Assembly (NCBI GenBank): GCA_025345505.1
Contig: JANVCC010000130.1
Coordinates: 7,341,745 to 7,405,744, forward strand
DNA: 64,000 nt
Origin: Todiramphus chloris collaris
Taxonomy: Eukaryota > Chordata > Aves > Coraciiformes > Alcedinidae
Reading direction: 5' to 3'
In this document: one piece after another, positions 1 to 11,640 of the stretch
Position numbering within the stretch: the first letter of the stretch is position 1
Layout of the letters: each line of letters opens with the position of its first letter
The notes under the pieces: generated by a model
Databases searched by the model: none
What the model was told of the DNA's origin: nothing
Seen by the model: the letters and a program-made list of their open reading frames with translations, nothing else
Translations under genes and position numbers: made by a program

Positions 1-128
1 TGCTTCAGTTTATTATGAGATTAACACTCCAAGCACTGTAATTTACCTCAGAAATGCTTAAAATCAGAGGATCTTCTCCTGGGGCCCGAGCTAAGGACGT
101 AGTAAGAAAGCTTCCTACCATGGTATGA

Positions 129-452
129 TCCACAGATTATTATCCACTGTTAACCTTCCAGATAGGCAGCAACGAACTTGAAAGAAGAAAACTGAGAGCT
201 ATCAAGAAAGACTTCAGGGCCTTGCGTCACCTCGTGAAGGACGTGAGAGTGCGGGTAGTGTTTTCCTCTGTCCCTCTAGTTGTAGGGTCCAACCCAGAAA
301 AACTGAGGAGGACTCACCAGATTAATTCTTGTCTTCAAGTCTGGTGCCACCAGTAGGACTTTGGGTTTTTTGACTGTGGGTCAATCTACATGATTCTTGG
401 CCTGCTGGCAGCAGATGGGGTACATCTGTCCCAAAGTGGGAGAAGGATTTAA
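129..452 (+). pseudogene. CR1 ORF1 esterase (SGNH hydrolase-like) remnant
   Basis: Reading from 129, the frame gives LLTFQIGSNELERR, then a beta-strand-like VVFSSVPLVVGSNPEK, and ends AADGVHLSQSGRRI. The GSN triplet and the DGVHLS motif (Asp codon at 414, His codon at 423) match the block III Asn and block V Asp-x-x-His positions of SGNH-type esterases, which CR1 ORF1 proteins carry at their C-terminus. The frame is interrupted by TAG at 354-356 and ends at TAA at 450-452. An upstream TGA at 126-128 suggests that a frameshift or mutation separates it from the earlier ORF1 part. No open frame of useful length covers it because of these stops. Confidence 0.8.
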
Positions 453-508
453 TCACAGGATTTGGCAGGGCTCATTGACAGAGCTTTAAACTAGATTCGA
501 AGGGGGAA

Positions 509-1759
509 ATGGGAAAAATCAGTCTCTCTGGAGACAAGTGTGGGATGTTTGTGGGGTGGTGTGCCAGCTCCACTGCTATCTCAGGGGTCGTAGGGGACGG
601 TGGACCATGTGATAGGGAAGACACAAGGGCTATCAGTGAGCCAGGAATCACGGTAGTGCCTGAGCATGATCAAGTAGGGACTAGACACTTCCCACGCAAA
701 AAGGTGCACCAACTAAAATGCATCTATGCCAATGCACGTAGCATGGGCAATAAGCAGGAAGAGCTTGAAGCTATTGTCCATCAGGAAGACTGTGATGCAG
801 TTGCCCTTATGGAAACATGGTGGGATGAATCCCACAACTGGAGTGCTGTGTTGAATGGCTGTAGGCTCTTCAGAAAGGACAGGCACAGAAGGAGAGGCAG
901 TGGTATGTCCCTCTATGTTAGGGAAAGTCTTGACTGTCTTGAGCATGATGATGATGGTGATGATAGAGTTGAATGCTTATAGGTAAGAATCAGGGGGAAA
1001 GCTGACAAGGCAGATGTCGTGATAGGGGTCTGTTATAGACCACCCAGTCAGGATGAAGAGGTTGGTGAAGTGTTCTGTAGGTGGCTGTGTAAGGTCTCAG
1101 AATCACTAGCTCTTGTTCTTGGGGGGGACTTCAACTTAGCAGATGTCTGTTGGAAATACAATATAGCAGACAGGAAGCAGTCCTGGAGATTCTTGGAGAG
1201 TGTGGAAGATAACTTCATAACACAATTGGTGAACGAGCCAGCTAGGGAAGGCTCTCGACCAGACCTGCTCTTTGTGAACAGAGGAGGACTATTGGGAGAT
1301 GTGAAGGTTGGTGGCCATTTTGGGCAAAGTGACCACGAGATGTTGGAGTTTTCAATTCTTAGGGAAGTAAGGAGAGAGGTCAATAGAACGACCTCTTTGG
1401 ACGTCCAGAAGGCAGACTTTGATGTGTTTAGGAGATAGGTCAATGGCATCCCTTGGGAGGTAGCCCTCAAGGACAAAGGAGTCCGGGAAGGCTGGACATT
1501 CCTCAAGAGGGAAATCCTGAAGGCACAGGAACTAGCTGTCCCTGTGTGCTGTAAAACAATCTGGCACGGTAGAAGTCTGGCCTGCCTAAACAGGGAGCTT
1601 TGGGCAGAACTCAGGAAGAAAAGGGAAGTCTACCAGCTATGGAAGAAGGGGTGGGCAACTCAGGAAGAGTACAAGGTTGTTAGAAGGTTATGTAGGGAGA
1701 AAATTAGAAAGGCTGAAGCTCAGCTAGAACTTAATCTGGCCAATATCATTAAAGAATAA
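509..1759 (+). pseudogene. CR1 ORF2 endonuclease domain, two in-frame stops
   Basis: This is one continuous reading frame with TAG stops at 980-982 and 1436-1438 and a final TAA at 1757-1759. The first part (residues about 70-157) has LKCIYANARSMGNKQEELE and METWWDESHNW, the N-terminal signature of the CR1 endonuclease. After the first stop come VIGVCYRPPSQDEE, LVLGGDFNLADVCW and FGQSDHEMLEF. The GDFN and SDH motifs are catalytic-site landmarks of the exonuclease-endonuclease-phosphatase fold. The stretch 1439-1759 is the Lys/Arg-rich linker before the reverse transcriptase. The frame is lost just after 1759, where the sequence continues as CR1 in other frames. Confidence 0.88.
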
Positions 1760-3427
1760 GTGTTTCTGTAAATATATTAACAGTAAAAGAAGAGCTAAGG
1801 AGAATCTCTACCCTCTACTGGACTCAGGATGGAATCTTGTGACCAAGGACAAGGAAAAAAGCTGAGCTGCTGAGTGCCTACTTTGCCTCGGTTTTTGTCA
1901 GCAATGCCAGTTTGCTACCTGAGGGTCCAGCTCTGTGAATTGGAAGGTGGGGATGGGGAGCAGAATGCAGCCCCCATAATCCAGGAGGAAATGATTGGTG
2001 ACCTGTTGTGCCACATAGATGTGCACAAGTCTGTGGGACCAGATGGGACCTACCCAAGTGTACTAAAGGAGGTGTCAGAAGAGCTCACCAAGCCACTCTT
2101 CATTATTTATCAACAGTCCTGGCTAACTGGGGAGGTCCCAGTTGACTGGAAGCTAGAAAAATATGACACCCATCCACAAGAAGGGCTGAAAGGATGATCC
2201 TGGGAACTGCAGACCTGTCAGTCTGACCTTGGTGCCAGGGAAGGTTATGGAGCAGCTCATCTTGAGTGCCATCACATGGCACATGCAAAACAACCAGGAG
2301 ATCAGGCCCAGTCAGCAGAGGTTTAGGAAAGGCAGGTCCTGCTACAACAAGGTGACCCACCTAGTGGATGAGGGAACAGCTGTGGACATTGTCTACCTGG
2401 ACTTTAGGAAAGCCTTTGACACTGTCTCCCAGAGCATTCTCCTTCAGAAACTTACGGCACAAGGCTTGGATAAATACACTCTGCACTGGATAAGAAACTG
2501 GCTGGATGGCCGGGCTGAAAGAGTGGTAGCGAACGGAGCTGAATCTGACTGGCATCCGGTCACAAGTGCTGTTCCCCAGGGTTCAGGACTGGGGCCTGCT
2601 CTCTTCAATATCTTTATTAATGATCTGGATGAGGGGATTGAGTGTACCCTCAGTAAATGTGCAGGTGACACCAAGCGAGGTGGGTGTGTCAATCTGCTAG
2701 AGGGTAGGGGAGCTTTACAGCGGGACCTGGACAGGTTACATCAGTTGGCCAAGGTTAATTGCATGGGGCTTGACAAGTGCCAGGTCTGGTCCTGCACTTG
2801 GGTCATAACAACTCCATGGCAACTACAAAGTTGGGGATGTGTGTTTGGAAAGCTGCAAGTTGGAAAAGGACCTGGGGGTATTGATCAATAGTCAACTAAA
2901 TGAGTCAGCAGTGTGAGCAGGTGGCCAAGAAGGCCAATGGCATCCTGGCTTGTATTAGAAACACTGTGGCCGGCAGGAATAGGGAGGTGATTGTCCCCCT
3001 GTACTTGGCACTGGTGAGGACACCCCTTGAATATTGCTTTCAGTTCTGGGCCCCTCACTATAAGGACAGAGAAGTGCTGGAGTGTGTCCAGGAAAGGGCA
3101 ACAAGGCTGGTGAAAAGCCTAGTGCACAAGTTGAGGAGTGGGTCGGAGACTTGGGGTTGTTTAGTCTGGAGGAGGCTGAGGGGAGACCTCACTCTCTACA
3201 ACTACCTGAAAGGAGGTTGGAGCAAGGAAGGGGACAGCCTCTTCTCCCTGGTGACATGTGATGGGACCAGAGGGAATGGATGCAAGCTGTATCAGGGGAG
3301 GTTTAGGCTGGGTATTGGAAACTTTTCTTCACTGAAAGGGTTATCAAGCATTGGAATGGTCTGCCCAGGGCAGTGGTGGAGTCACCATCCCTGTAGGCAT
3401 TTAAATGATGTGTGGACCTGGTGCTAA
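1760..3427 (+). pseudogene. CR1 ORF2 reverse transcriptase and C-terminal region, frameshifted
   Basis: Three frames are needed to follow the protein: 1874-2197, 2229-2891 and 2900-3427. Recognisable RT features are HKSVGPDGTYPSVLKE (finger region), [14 protein letters not shown] (motif A with its Asp), [20 protein letters not shown] (motif B) and the motif C region at 2658-2669. That position reads C-A-G-D instead of the usual F-A-D-D, so the first catalytic Asp has been lost. The 2900-3427 part has the [10 protein letters not shown] and [13 protein letters not shown] segments of the CR1 C-terminus. Confidence 0.9.
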
Positions 3428-3520
3428 GGGACATGGTTTAGTGGTGAGCTTGCAGTGTTGGGTCAAAGGTTGGACTAGGTGATCTTGAAGGTCTCTTCCA
3501 ACCAAAGATATTCTGTGATT

Positions 3521-6500
3521 TTTAGCCATCTTAAAGCCTTTGGAAACTGTTTTCTATGCAAAGGACTAGTGTCTTCATTTGAACTTGATCTTTTTCTTGA
3601 TATTTGTATCTGTTGTATGTTATTTCTTAGAAATTAAATGCTTTTTGATGAAGGGAGGGGAGTGTTTCTAAACTGCTCTGGTTTTGTAAACCTGGAAGTG
3701 AGCTGGGTAAGAGAGGAGAGAGAATAGAGGCAATTAAACTTTTTATTCATTGGCTTAACATACTAGCAAGTAAGTGGACCATGCTTGAATCTTGGTATTA
3801 CACTGGTAATTAGTCATAGTTTGGGGTATTTTAATAACAAATTGTAATAACAAAGGAGGGTGCTTTTCTCTTCAGATCCTTATTTAAACTACTTTATTCC
3901 CCAGTAACAAACAAAACTGATAGAGTGAAATGGTGGTGATGGAGTGAAGGAATCCTGTGCAGGTCTTTGGCATGTTGTCATTATCCGATTTTGTATTTGC
4001 TAGGAGAGACACGCTTTAATGTGTTTAATAAAAGATACAACAAACGCCTTTCATTTACTAAAACTGGATTTTTGACTGTGAAAAACATTACTGAGTATTT
4101 TTTTCCTCTGTCAGCTGTGGGGAGAGGAGCATTCAGCTTCTGGATTATAACAACTTTTGCACTTCCATTACAGTTGTTTTAGACCAGCTTTATGAACCAA
4201 CTATTCCATAGAATAAAACCTTTTGTTTCATGACCATGGAAGGGCCTACTATTGCAGCTCTACCAGGGACTACATAAGTGTTTTTATTCTAGATTAATCC
4301 TTGCGTAACATCTTATGAGCAGTGTTCTGTGCAGTCATTTGTCATTTAAACAGCATTACTGCAGTTCTGTTATGAAGTATTATAAATTAGTGCACAATAT
4401 ACCAAAACAATGTATGATAAGCTACTTAAACATGAGAGGGATGTTGCCGGTTTAGGGTATATTAAAAGTGTCAGCAATGCTGCTTTGTCTGGCAGTGTGA
4501 GAGAGACATGAAGTGACTTTCTGGATTGCAGGGATGTTGTTGGGAATTGGGAGTAATGCACCTAATGGGAGATGAGTTGTTAAAAGCGTACTCCACCAAG
4601 ATATCTGTTGTGATTAGGTATTAGCTTCAGATTAAAAAGCTAATTAAACTCGTTTGTTTAAAGATGCCATAGAACAGATAGTAGCACAGTATACTGGGCT
4701 TTGTTCACTAATATATTGAATAAAATCTTTGTAGGAAGCTACATTTTGGTTTTTTATAGACATAGGGGCAAAGCTGATTGTCTAAAAAGTGAAGGCCTTA
4801 TTGATATCATGGCAAAACGTTTGAAAAATAGTGGCTTGGGGCTAGAGGGGAATGGGTCAGGAGGAGGAAGAGTTTGGTAGGCTGTTGAGGAAGAAGCTCA
4901 CTGTGCAGTGGTGTGTTTGGGAATAATCTTTAAACATATGAATGGAAGCTGGGAAGTTTTCTTGCCTGCCTTTGTGGCTGTTGCGTGGCAACTGCTAGTG
5001 TCAGTTCAGGAAGGATATTAGCTGATTGAAGATGGTTCAGAGAATATCCTCATGAGGCTTTGGAAAGGATGTTTGCAGGTGCAAATGTCAGAAAGAGCAG
5101 CCTAGTTGACATGTTTATAGAAACAGTGGAGATGTGCCTTGATTTCTGTGTTGTGGAAAATATAAGCTACGTAGTGGAAGGGCTCTCTAAGAAAGATTTT
5201 TTAATATTTATGTATTTATTTTATTTTTTAATTTAATCCCTCCCCCTCCCAGTGAGGGGAAGTTGAAGTTTATGCATAACTCTGTCTGATGTTTGTAAGG
5301 TTTATAACAGTGAGGAATAATTGACCACAGAGCAACTTAACTGTATTGGAAAGTTTAAAAAGCAAGAGTTAATTTAGGCAAGATTTATTAAATGATTAGG
5401 CCAGAGTTGGGGCTGAAAGATCATGTTGTTGCTGCCCTTACAAAGTTCTGGCTATGTGCTGTAAAAGAATGACATTATGGAGTCTAATCATGTAGCATGG
5501 AACTGAATTCTCCTTTCCTTTGGCTCCGGTCACCTCCTGTTGGAGTGACACGCTTAGACCAAGGGGACAGGACACCACTTGTGCTTGCAGCAGTAGACTT
5601 ATGGAATATGATGCTGGAAGCATAACATGAAATCTGATTAATAAAACTTTGGCTAATATATTAGTTTTGGAACATGCAATATTCCGGAGGGTGGCAGGGC
5701 ACAGCATGACATGCTGGTCTTCAGCAGCGGAGAGCTGAAGGTGACCTGAGCTCAGCCATTGGTCAGGCTAACTGTGCTGCTCCCTTTTTTCTAGGTGGAG
5801 TAGAGGTGTCTCATAGACTGTGTTGTGCACCTGTACCAGGAAGGGTTCCTTGGGTATAGAAGGGGATGGTTATGTTTGGATAATATTCTGCATTCTCTTG
5901 AAGAGGCAAGAAGAAAGAAGGGGAGGGGAAGAAGTCTGAGTCAACTTTTCTACCAAGGTAGAAGTTTCCCGGAGATATGTGCCACCACAAGTAAAAAGTA
6001 TCTCTAGAAATAAAACTAGAAGAGGACCAGGGAACAAACTGTAGATATCTTTTTTCCCTTCCCTATTGACTCAAAGGTTTAATTTGCCTGCAATGTTAGG
6101 CAGTATAAAACATGGGTTGGTTTTTTTTCCATGACCATTATGCCAGGGTTAAAAGTATTACTTGTAGTAGAGCTCCCCTCAAGCGTATCTTGCGTGCTGA
6201 TAGCTGTTAGTGTGCACAGAGTGAAGAAGCTAGAGTGAGTTAAATTGACGCTTTTGTAGCCATGGAAACTTTTTAGTAAGGAATTCAATACAGTATGTTA
6301 GAAGCTGATATCTGTGGTGACCAACGTCGATCATTTTAATGGTTCTCTTTCACGTCCTTGCTCTGTTAGCCATTTACCTGAAGTATTCGTTATTTCAAAT
6401 TGTGAAGGGGAAGGGGGCCAGACGGGGACAGCAGTATCTCAGTAGTTTTATGTGGTTTTCAGCTGTTATCTTTAAGGCCTCCACTGAGTAAAATGCTGGC

Positions 6501-7379
6501 ATAGGGTTTTGTCTGTGTTGTTCTGGGAAGAGCTCTTTGTATTGATCTTGTACTTGCTCTGGTGGAGATGGCATCGTCTGAACTGGACCCTTTGGGGCTT
6601 TGCTAGCTGAACTACTTTGTGTTTGTTCATTTGTTGGCTGCTGAATTTCCATATTGAATTTCTTGCTCTACAAGCTATATGCAGCAGAGCTATTACTTTT
6701 TTTCTAGCTTATTGACTCCTAGTAGCTAGCAAAACTTGACTGTGACAGGTTTTTTTCATCAGAGTTTCCTTTTGCAGATGTCTCAGAAATAATATATGGT
6801 CTCCCCAGGAAAGTGGTTGAAAAAGTAAAGGTTGAAAAATCTTGCTATAATGACATTTGAGGGTTCCCGAATTCGGGTTTATGCCAGGTTTCAAACTTAG
6901 TGCAGCAGTTGACCAATAAAAGCAATAGGTGGGGAAAAGACCAGTGGAATGGAAATGCAACTATTTTTGTGGGTTTTCCCTAGAGAACTCTGTGTCTAGT
7001 GGTTTTTATTGATGATGTCCTTTATTTTATTCACAGTTGACAGAACATGTGAAAACCATGCAAGAAAAGACTCTGAGAAGTGGGAGAGGAGAGATGCCTG
7101 ATGATGTGATTGAACCGGGTTGTGTTCTGAGAAGTCAGAGCAGCAAAGGGCCAGCTTGAAAAAGGAGCATGAGAGATAAAGGTGCAACTAGAAATAAAAG
7201 AGCAACAACAGACAACAGAATAAAAATATGCTTTTCAGAACCAGCATATCTAGGGAACAATTGTCCTTTGAAATTGAGGTCAATGAAAGTCTTCAGTTCT
7301 GTAGGTAGTGATGTATTTCAGTAAAATTATTCAAGAGTTCCAGTCCCATCAACCAAATACTTTAATGTGCGAGAGCTGG
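3521..7379. other. Intronic sequence, nothing recognised
   Basis: AT-rich single-copy-looking sequence between the first CR1 and the tandem duplication. There is a T/A-rich stretch near 5190-5240. Open frames on either strand are short, low in complexity and without recognisable motifs. Confidence 0.6.
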
Positions 7380-7700
7380 CTGACAAAAAAAAACCCCAAA
7401 AGTCATTTAGAACAGGTTTTGATGTGAAAAACTACCAGTATGGAAGAAACCAGGCCAAGTCTGTCCCCCTTAATGTTTCTCTTGAAACGTCAAATAACTT
7501 GTCAGTTAAAAACTGATGATGGATCTTTAACAGCATGTGATGTGACTGACAAAAAAATAGCCATTGAGAACAGTTTTGATGTGAAAAAATGCAAGTGTGG
7601 AACAAGACAAGTCTGTGTCACTTATTTGTCATTTCAAGAGAAACCTGACTTTTCAGTTAAAAGCTGATGATGGATCTTTAAAGGTATGTAATGTGTTTGT
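7380..7700. repeat. Diverged tandem duplication, about 150-166 bp period
   Basis: Two adjacent copies can be aligned by eye. Copy 1 runs from CTGACAAAAAAAA at 7380 to ATGTGATGTG near 7544. Copy 2 runs from CTGACAAAAAAAT at 7546 to ATGTAATGTG near 7696. Shared blocks include GTTTTGATGTGAAAAA, GCCAAGTCTGT versus GACAAGTCTGT, and CTGATGATGGATCTTTAA. The offset is 166 bases at the left edge and 151 at the right, so small indels separate the copies. The 75-codon open frame at 7440-7667 simply runs through the repeat. I do not recognise the unit. Confidence 0.8.
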
Positions 7701-8389
7701 GACTTATTGAAACTTCCATTTTTTTGTTTCAAGTGAGGGCTGTAACTCTCGTTTGCAATAAGTTGCATACAGAACAACCTATTCTGAAGTAATGCAGATT
7801 CATGGAATACGTATTAGACCATGTGAAGATTCACAGTGTTGAATGATGGCATTGGTGTGGAAGGTGTAGGACAAATTTTCAAGCAAGTGTTCAGATAAAA
7901 CAGATGAACAAGAGTTCTCAAATCTTGCATGACCATATAAGAGAAAAGTAGCCTCCATCAGTCAGCTGCAAACTTTGTGAAGGAAAGCAGTGATTTCAAT
8001 TTGTTCTGGGAGTTGTATTCCCATTATTGTAAAGGTTCAAATTAATTTCAGCAAATAGGTCTTGGAGGAGAATAACATTCTGCCAGGTTGGGACTTAAAG
8101 GAAATTGTTTTAATAAACAGTTTAAAAACCACTACCTGTTTTGATAACATACAGAGAAACTTTCATATCTAGGGCTGTGGGCTTGGTGTGCTTTATCCAC
8201 ATTGCAGATACAGAAACTTGGGTTTGCGTTACTCCTCTGTCTCTGCTGTCCTGCAGCAACGGTCAGCTTAACTCTGTGGTTACTCAGAGCTAAGGAAACA
8301 GAGCAAGCTTGTAGTATTCATCTCTGATTTCTTCTAGTTTAGTTTATTCTAGTTATTTGTTTGTTTTATAATCCATTTATGCTCTTTGG
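7701..8389. other. Intronic sequence, nothing recognised
   Basis: Single-copy-looking AT-rich sequence. No exon, RNA or repeat signature was found. Confidence 0.55.
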
Positions 8390-9440
8390 ACTCTTTAACA
8401 TTTCATGGCAGAGAGTTCCACAATTTAGTTATGTTTAGGGGGAAAATACTTGCATTTTGGTGCTATTAAGCTTATGCCAATTGATACGTTTCTTGATTTT
8501 TTTTTTAATAATTTATTCTGAAATGTCACAATTGTTTTTTATTTCATCACGTCTCTCGCACTCATGACTCTAGAAACCTCGTTCTCATACTTGCACTGCT
8601 GTTGTCTCTCCTCCGATCTGAAGAATCTTCTAATGGAGCCCATCTGTACCCATACTTTATCCTTAATCATCTCTGTGACACCTAAATTTCTCTGTTCTTT
8701 TTGGGGAGTAATAATTATAACTGCACAGCACTTCAGATGAGATCACAACATTTGCATATAGTGTGGCATAATAACATGTTTCTGTTCTTGTTCTCTTCCT
8801 TTCCTAGTAGGCTTTAGTATTCTGGTTTGTGTCTTTGATTTCTGCTGAGCACGGACCTGACATTTTAAAGTCATCTTGGATGATACTTCACAATCTCTTT
8901 TCCGGAGTTAGTAGGAGCTAACTTAGAGCCTATTGTTGCTTCTGGAGGTAGGGTTGGTTTTCTTCCTTTCTATACTTCATGTTCATCAGTCTTGAATTTC
9001 ACCTAACATGGTGGAAGCCTGTGGTGCTGGAAGAGCCTTCCACTGCTCTTCAGCGTCAGTTTTCAGTTGGGACTTTTCTGAAACGCTGTTGGCAAATGTT
9101 GTCAGCGTATTCAGCTCCCTGTTCCTGATCGTGTTTTGAGGATATTAAGCATTGTAGCTGCACCGCTACTGGAAATCTCTTTACAGTCTAAAGCTTTTAA
9201 TTGATTCCTGCTGACATCTTGAGCTTAGACCATAATAGTTAAATTTACAAGTTTTGATTAGGAGCCTTGTTAAAGGCCTTGAAAATCCAGTTAAAATTGT
9301 TTCAGGTAGATTAAAGTTTTGTACACACTGCTCTTCACAGAACTGTCGGTGACAGTTTGATATGATTTACTTCTATGAAAATTATTTGGGAAGCTCTGGG
9401 ATTACAACCATTAACTCCTTCACAGATCGCTGTGCTTAAT
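8390..9440 (-). mobile_element. Ancient antisense CR1-like LINE relic
   Basis: Read on the plus strand, a series of short blocks follows the antisense of old amniote CR1 elements in the correct order. They are GCAGAGAGTTCCACAATTTA (about 8408), GAGCTAACTTAGAGCC (about 8915), TACTTCATGTTCATCAG with TTGAATTTCACC (about 8973-9003), GGCAAATGTTGTCAGCG (about 9091) and AGGAGCCTTGTTAAAGGCCTTG (about 9261). The collinear order over about 1 kb, with heavy divergence and no usable open frame, indicates an old copy that predates the sense-strand CR1 copies in this window. The edges are approximate. Confidence 0.68.
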
Positions 9441-10171
9441 CCATCTGTGCAAGGCAATTAGGAAGCAGGTCCAAGATAGAAATGACGATGGATTACAGGG
9501 GAATCAGTGTTTTGGGAAGGTAAATTTATGCTCTTGAAACTATAAGCAGCCTGAAGGACAGTAGTCTTTAAGTGTTGGAAGCTTTGTTCAAAATGTAGGT
9601 CTTTTTGGAGGTACATTTTCAGGATAAACTTGGGAAGGAGGGTTATGCTTTTGTCTGCTACAAGTAAAAGCCAACCCCAAGAAGAGGCTATATGTTATTG
9701 TTGGTATATACCTAGCACTTGAGGATGCGTGTAAAAGCAACACATCCCATGAGATTTACCTTTGAAGTGTTTGGCTGCTATCAATGGAGAGAAAAGTAGA
9801 TTCTGACTTGCTATTTTGGCTTTCTTGCACATTAGCAACCATGTACAAATATTTTATTCTTGGTTTACACTATACTTGCATTCGTTATGTAAGTGATCTG
9901 AAGTTACTTGTATCACTAGAAAAAAAAAATCTGTGAATGAAAATATTTTAGTTTCTGTTACTGTATGCTAATGTGTACATCCATGAAACAAAAGAAGTGA
10001 AGCATTATGCTTAATATACCAGCTCTCAGGAGGCTGGGCAAAATCTAGTTGAAATTATTTAAAGTGAATAGTTGTGTTTCAGGATACTGTGTATATCTGA
10101 GCGTGGTGTATTTTATAGTTGGCTTTCTTATGTTTATCTAATGTAAATGTTTATTACTGAACTTAAGAATA
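9441..10171. other. Intronic sequence, nothing recognised
   Basis: AT-rich sequence between two CR1 elements. The old CR1 relic on its left may reach slightly into it. Confidence 0.5.
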
Positions 10172-11581
10172 CATGTCCCTGGTGACCGGAAGAAGGGACA
10201 CATTGCACCCATTTTTAAAAAGGGTAAAAAGGAGGACCCTGGGAACTACAGACCTGTGAGCCTCACCTCTGTGCCTGGGAAGATCATGGAGCAGATTCTC
10301 CTAGAAGGTCTGATAAGGCACACGGAGGACAGGGAGGTGATCAGAAATGGCCAGCATGGCTTTACTAGGGGCAAATCCTGCCTGAAGAGCCTCCTGGTTT
10401 TCTGTGATAAAGTAACTACATCAGTGGACAAGGGATGAGTGGAAGGGACTTCTGCAAGGCCTTTGACACGGTCCCCACAACGTCCTATTCTCCATGTTGG
10501 AGAGATAATGGATTTGATGGGTGGACCGTTCAGTGGATAAGGAATTGGCTGGATGTTTGCATTGAGAGGGTAGTGGTCAATGGCTCAAAGTCCAGATGGA
10601 GAGGAGTGACAAGTGGTGTCCCTCAGGGATCCATACTGGGACCTGTACTGTTTAATATTTTTATCAGTGACCTAGACAGCGAGATTGAGTGCACCATCAG
10701 CAAGTTTGCAGACAATACTAAGCTGAGTGGTGCTGTTGATATGCCAGAGGGATGGGATGTCATCCAGAGGGACCTGGAGAGGTGGGTCCAGGTGAACCTC
10801 ACGAGGTTCAACAAGACCAAGTGCAGGGTCCTACACTTGGGACAGAACAGTCCTTCCTATCAATACAGGCTGGGGGATGAGGTGGTAGAAAGCAGCCCTG
10901 CAGAAAAGGACTTGGGGATGCTGGTGGATGAGAAGCTGGACATGAGGAGGGAGTGTGTGCTTGCAGCCTAGAAGGCCTTTCACACCCTGGGCTGCATCAA
11001 AAGAAGTGTGGCCAGCAGATTGAGAGAGATGATTCTGCCACTTTATTCTGCTCTGGTGAGACCTCACTTGGAGTACTGCATCCAGTTCTGGAGCCCTTAG
11101 TACAGGAGGGACATGGACCTGATGGAGTGGGTCCAGCATAGGGCCACGAAAATGATCAGAGGGCTGGAGCACCTCTCCTGTGAAGACAGGCTGAGGGAGC
11201 TGGGGTTGTTCAGCCTGGGGAAGAGAAGGCTCGAGGGAGACCTCCTAGCGACCTTCCAGTACCTGGGGGCCTACAGGAAGGCTGGAGAGGGGCTGTTTAC
11301 GAGGGCCTGCAGTGACAGGACAAGGGGCAGTGGTTTTAAACTAGAGAAGAGTAGATTTAGATTGGATGTTGGAAGCAAGGTCTTTACCATGAGGATGGTG
11401 GGGCACTTGAACGGGTTGCCCAGGGAGATAGTTGAGGCCCCGTTCCTGGAGATATTCAAGGTGAGGCTTGTCGAGGTTCTGAGTAACATGATCTAGTCGA
11501 GGATGTCCCTACTCACTGCAGGGGGGTCAGACTATATGACCTTTAGAGGTCCTTCCAGCCAAAACCATTCTATGATTCTCT
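10172..11581 (+). mobile_element. CR1 LINE, 5'-truncated copy starting inside reverse transcriptase
   Basis: The copy begins abruptly in the RT coding region (CCCTGGTGACCGGAAGAAGG) and runs to the 3' end ACCATTCTATGATTCTCTG. RT motifs span several frames: [10 protein letters not shown] near motif [21 protein letters not shown] for motif B (about 10614-10673), and motif C at 10705-10716 reading F-A-D-N, so the second catalytic Asp is Asn. The C-terminal part is readable at 11113-11496 (REMGLF-like core, LEGDLLATFQYL). It is much better preserved than the 8.4 kb relic but still broken by stops, for example after codons 10435 and 10971. Confidence 0.95.
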
Positions 11582-11640
11582 GTGTGTGTGTGTATATATA
11601 TGTGATGCATATAAAAATGTATGTATGCATGTATTTTGGC
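11582..11640. repeat. TG/TA microsatellite at the CR1 3' end
   Basis: A TGTGTG run, then TATATATATG and GTATGTATGCATGTAT, directly follows the CR1 terminal ATTCTATGATTCTC. CR1 copies end in a short repeated octamer, and such tails often seed microsatellites. Confidence 0.75.

Larger units (their letters stand above)
1..3520 (+). mobile_element. CR1 LINE, long decayed copy with ORF1 and ORF2 remnants
   Basis: This sense-strand CR1 non-LTR retrotransposon probably continues left of the window. In order it shows the esterase part of ORF1 (129-452), a short linker, the ORF2 apurinic-type endonuclease (509-1438), a basic linker to about 1759, reverse transcriptase (about 1950-2890), a C-terminal region to about 3427, and a short 3' end with GGTTGGACTAGGTGATCTTG and the terminal ATTCTGTGATTTT motif. 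Most bird CR1 copies are cut at the 5' end and only a few hundred bases long, so a copy of at least 3.5 kb is unusual. It is not active: there are at least three in-frame stops and several frameshifts. Confidence 0.95.
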
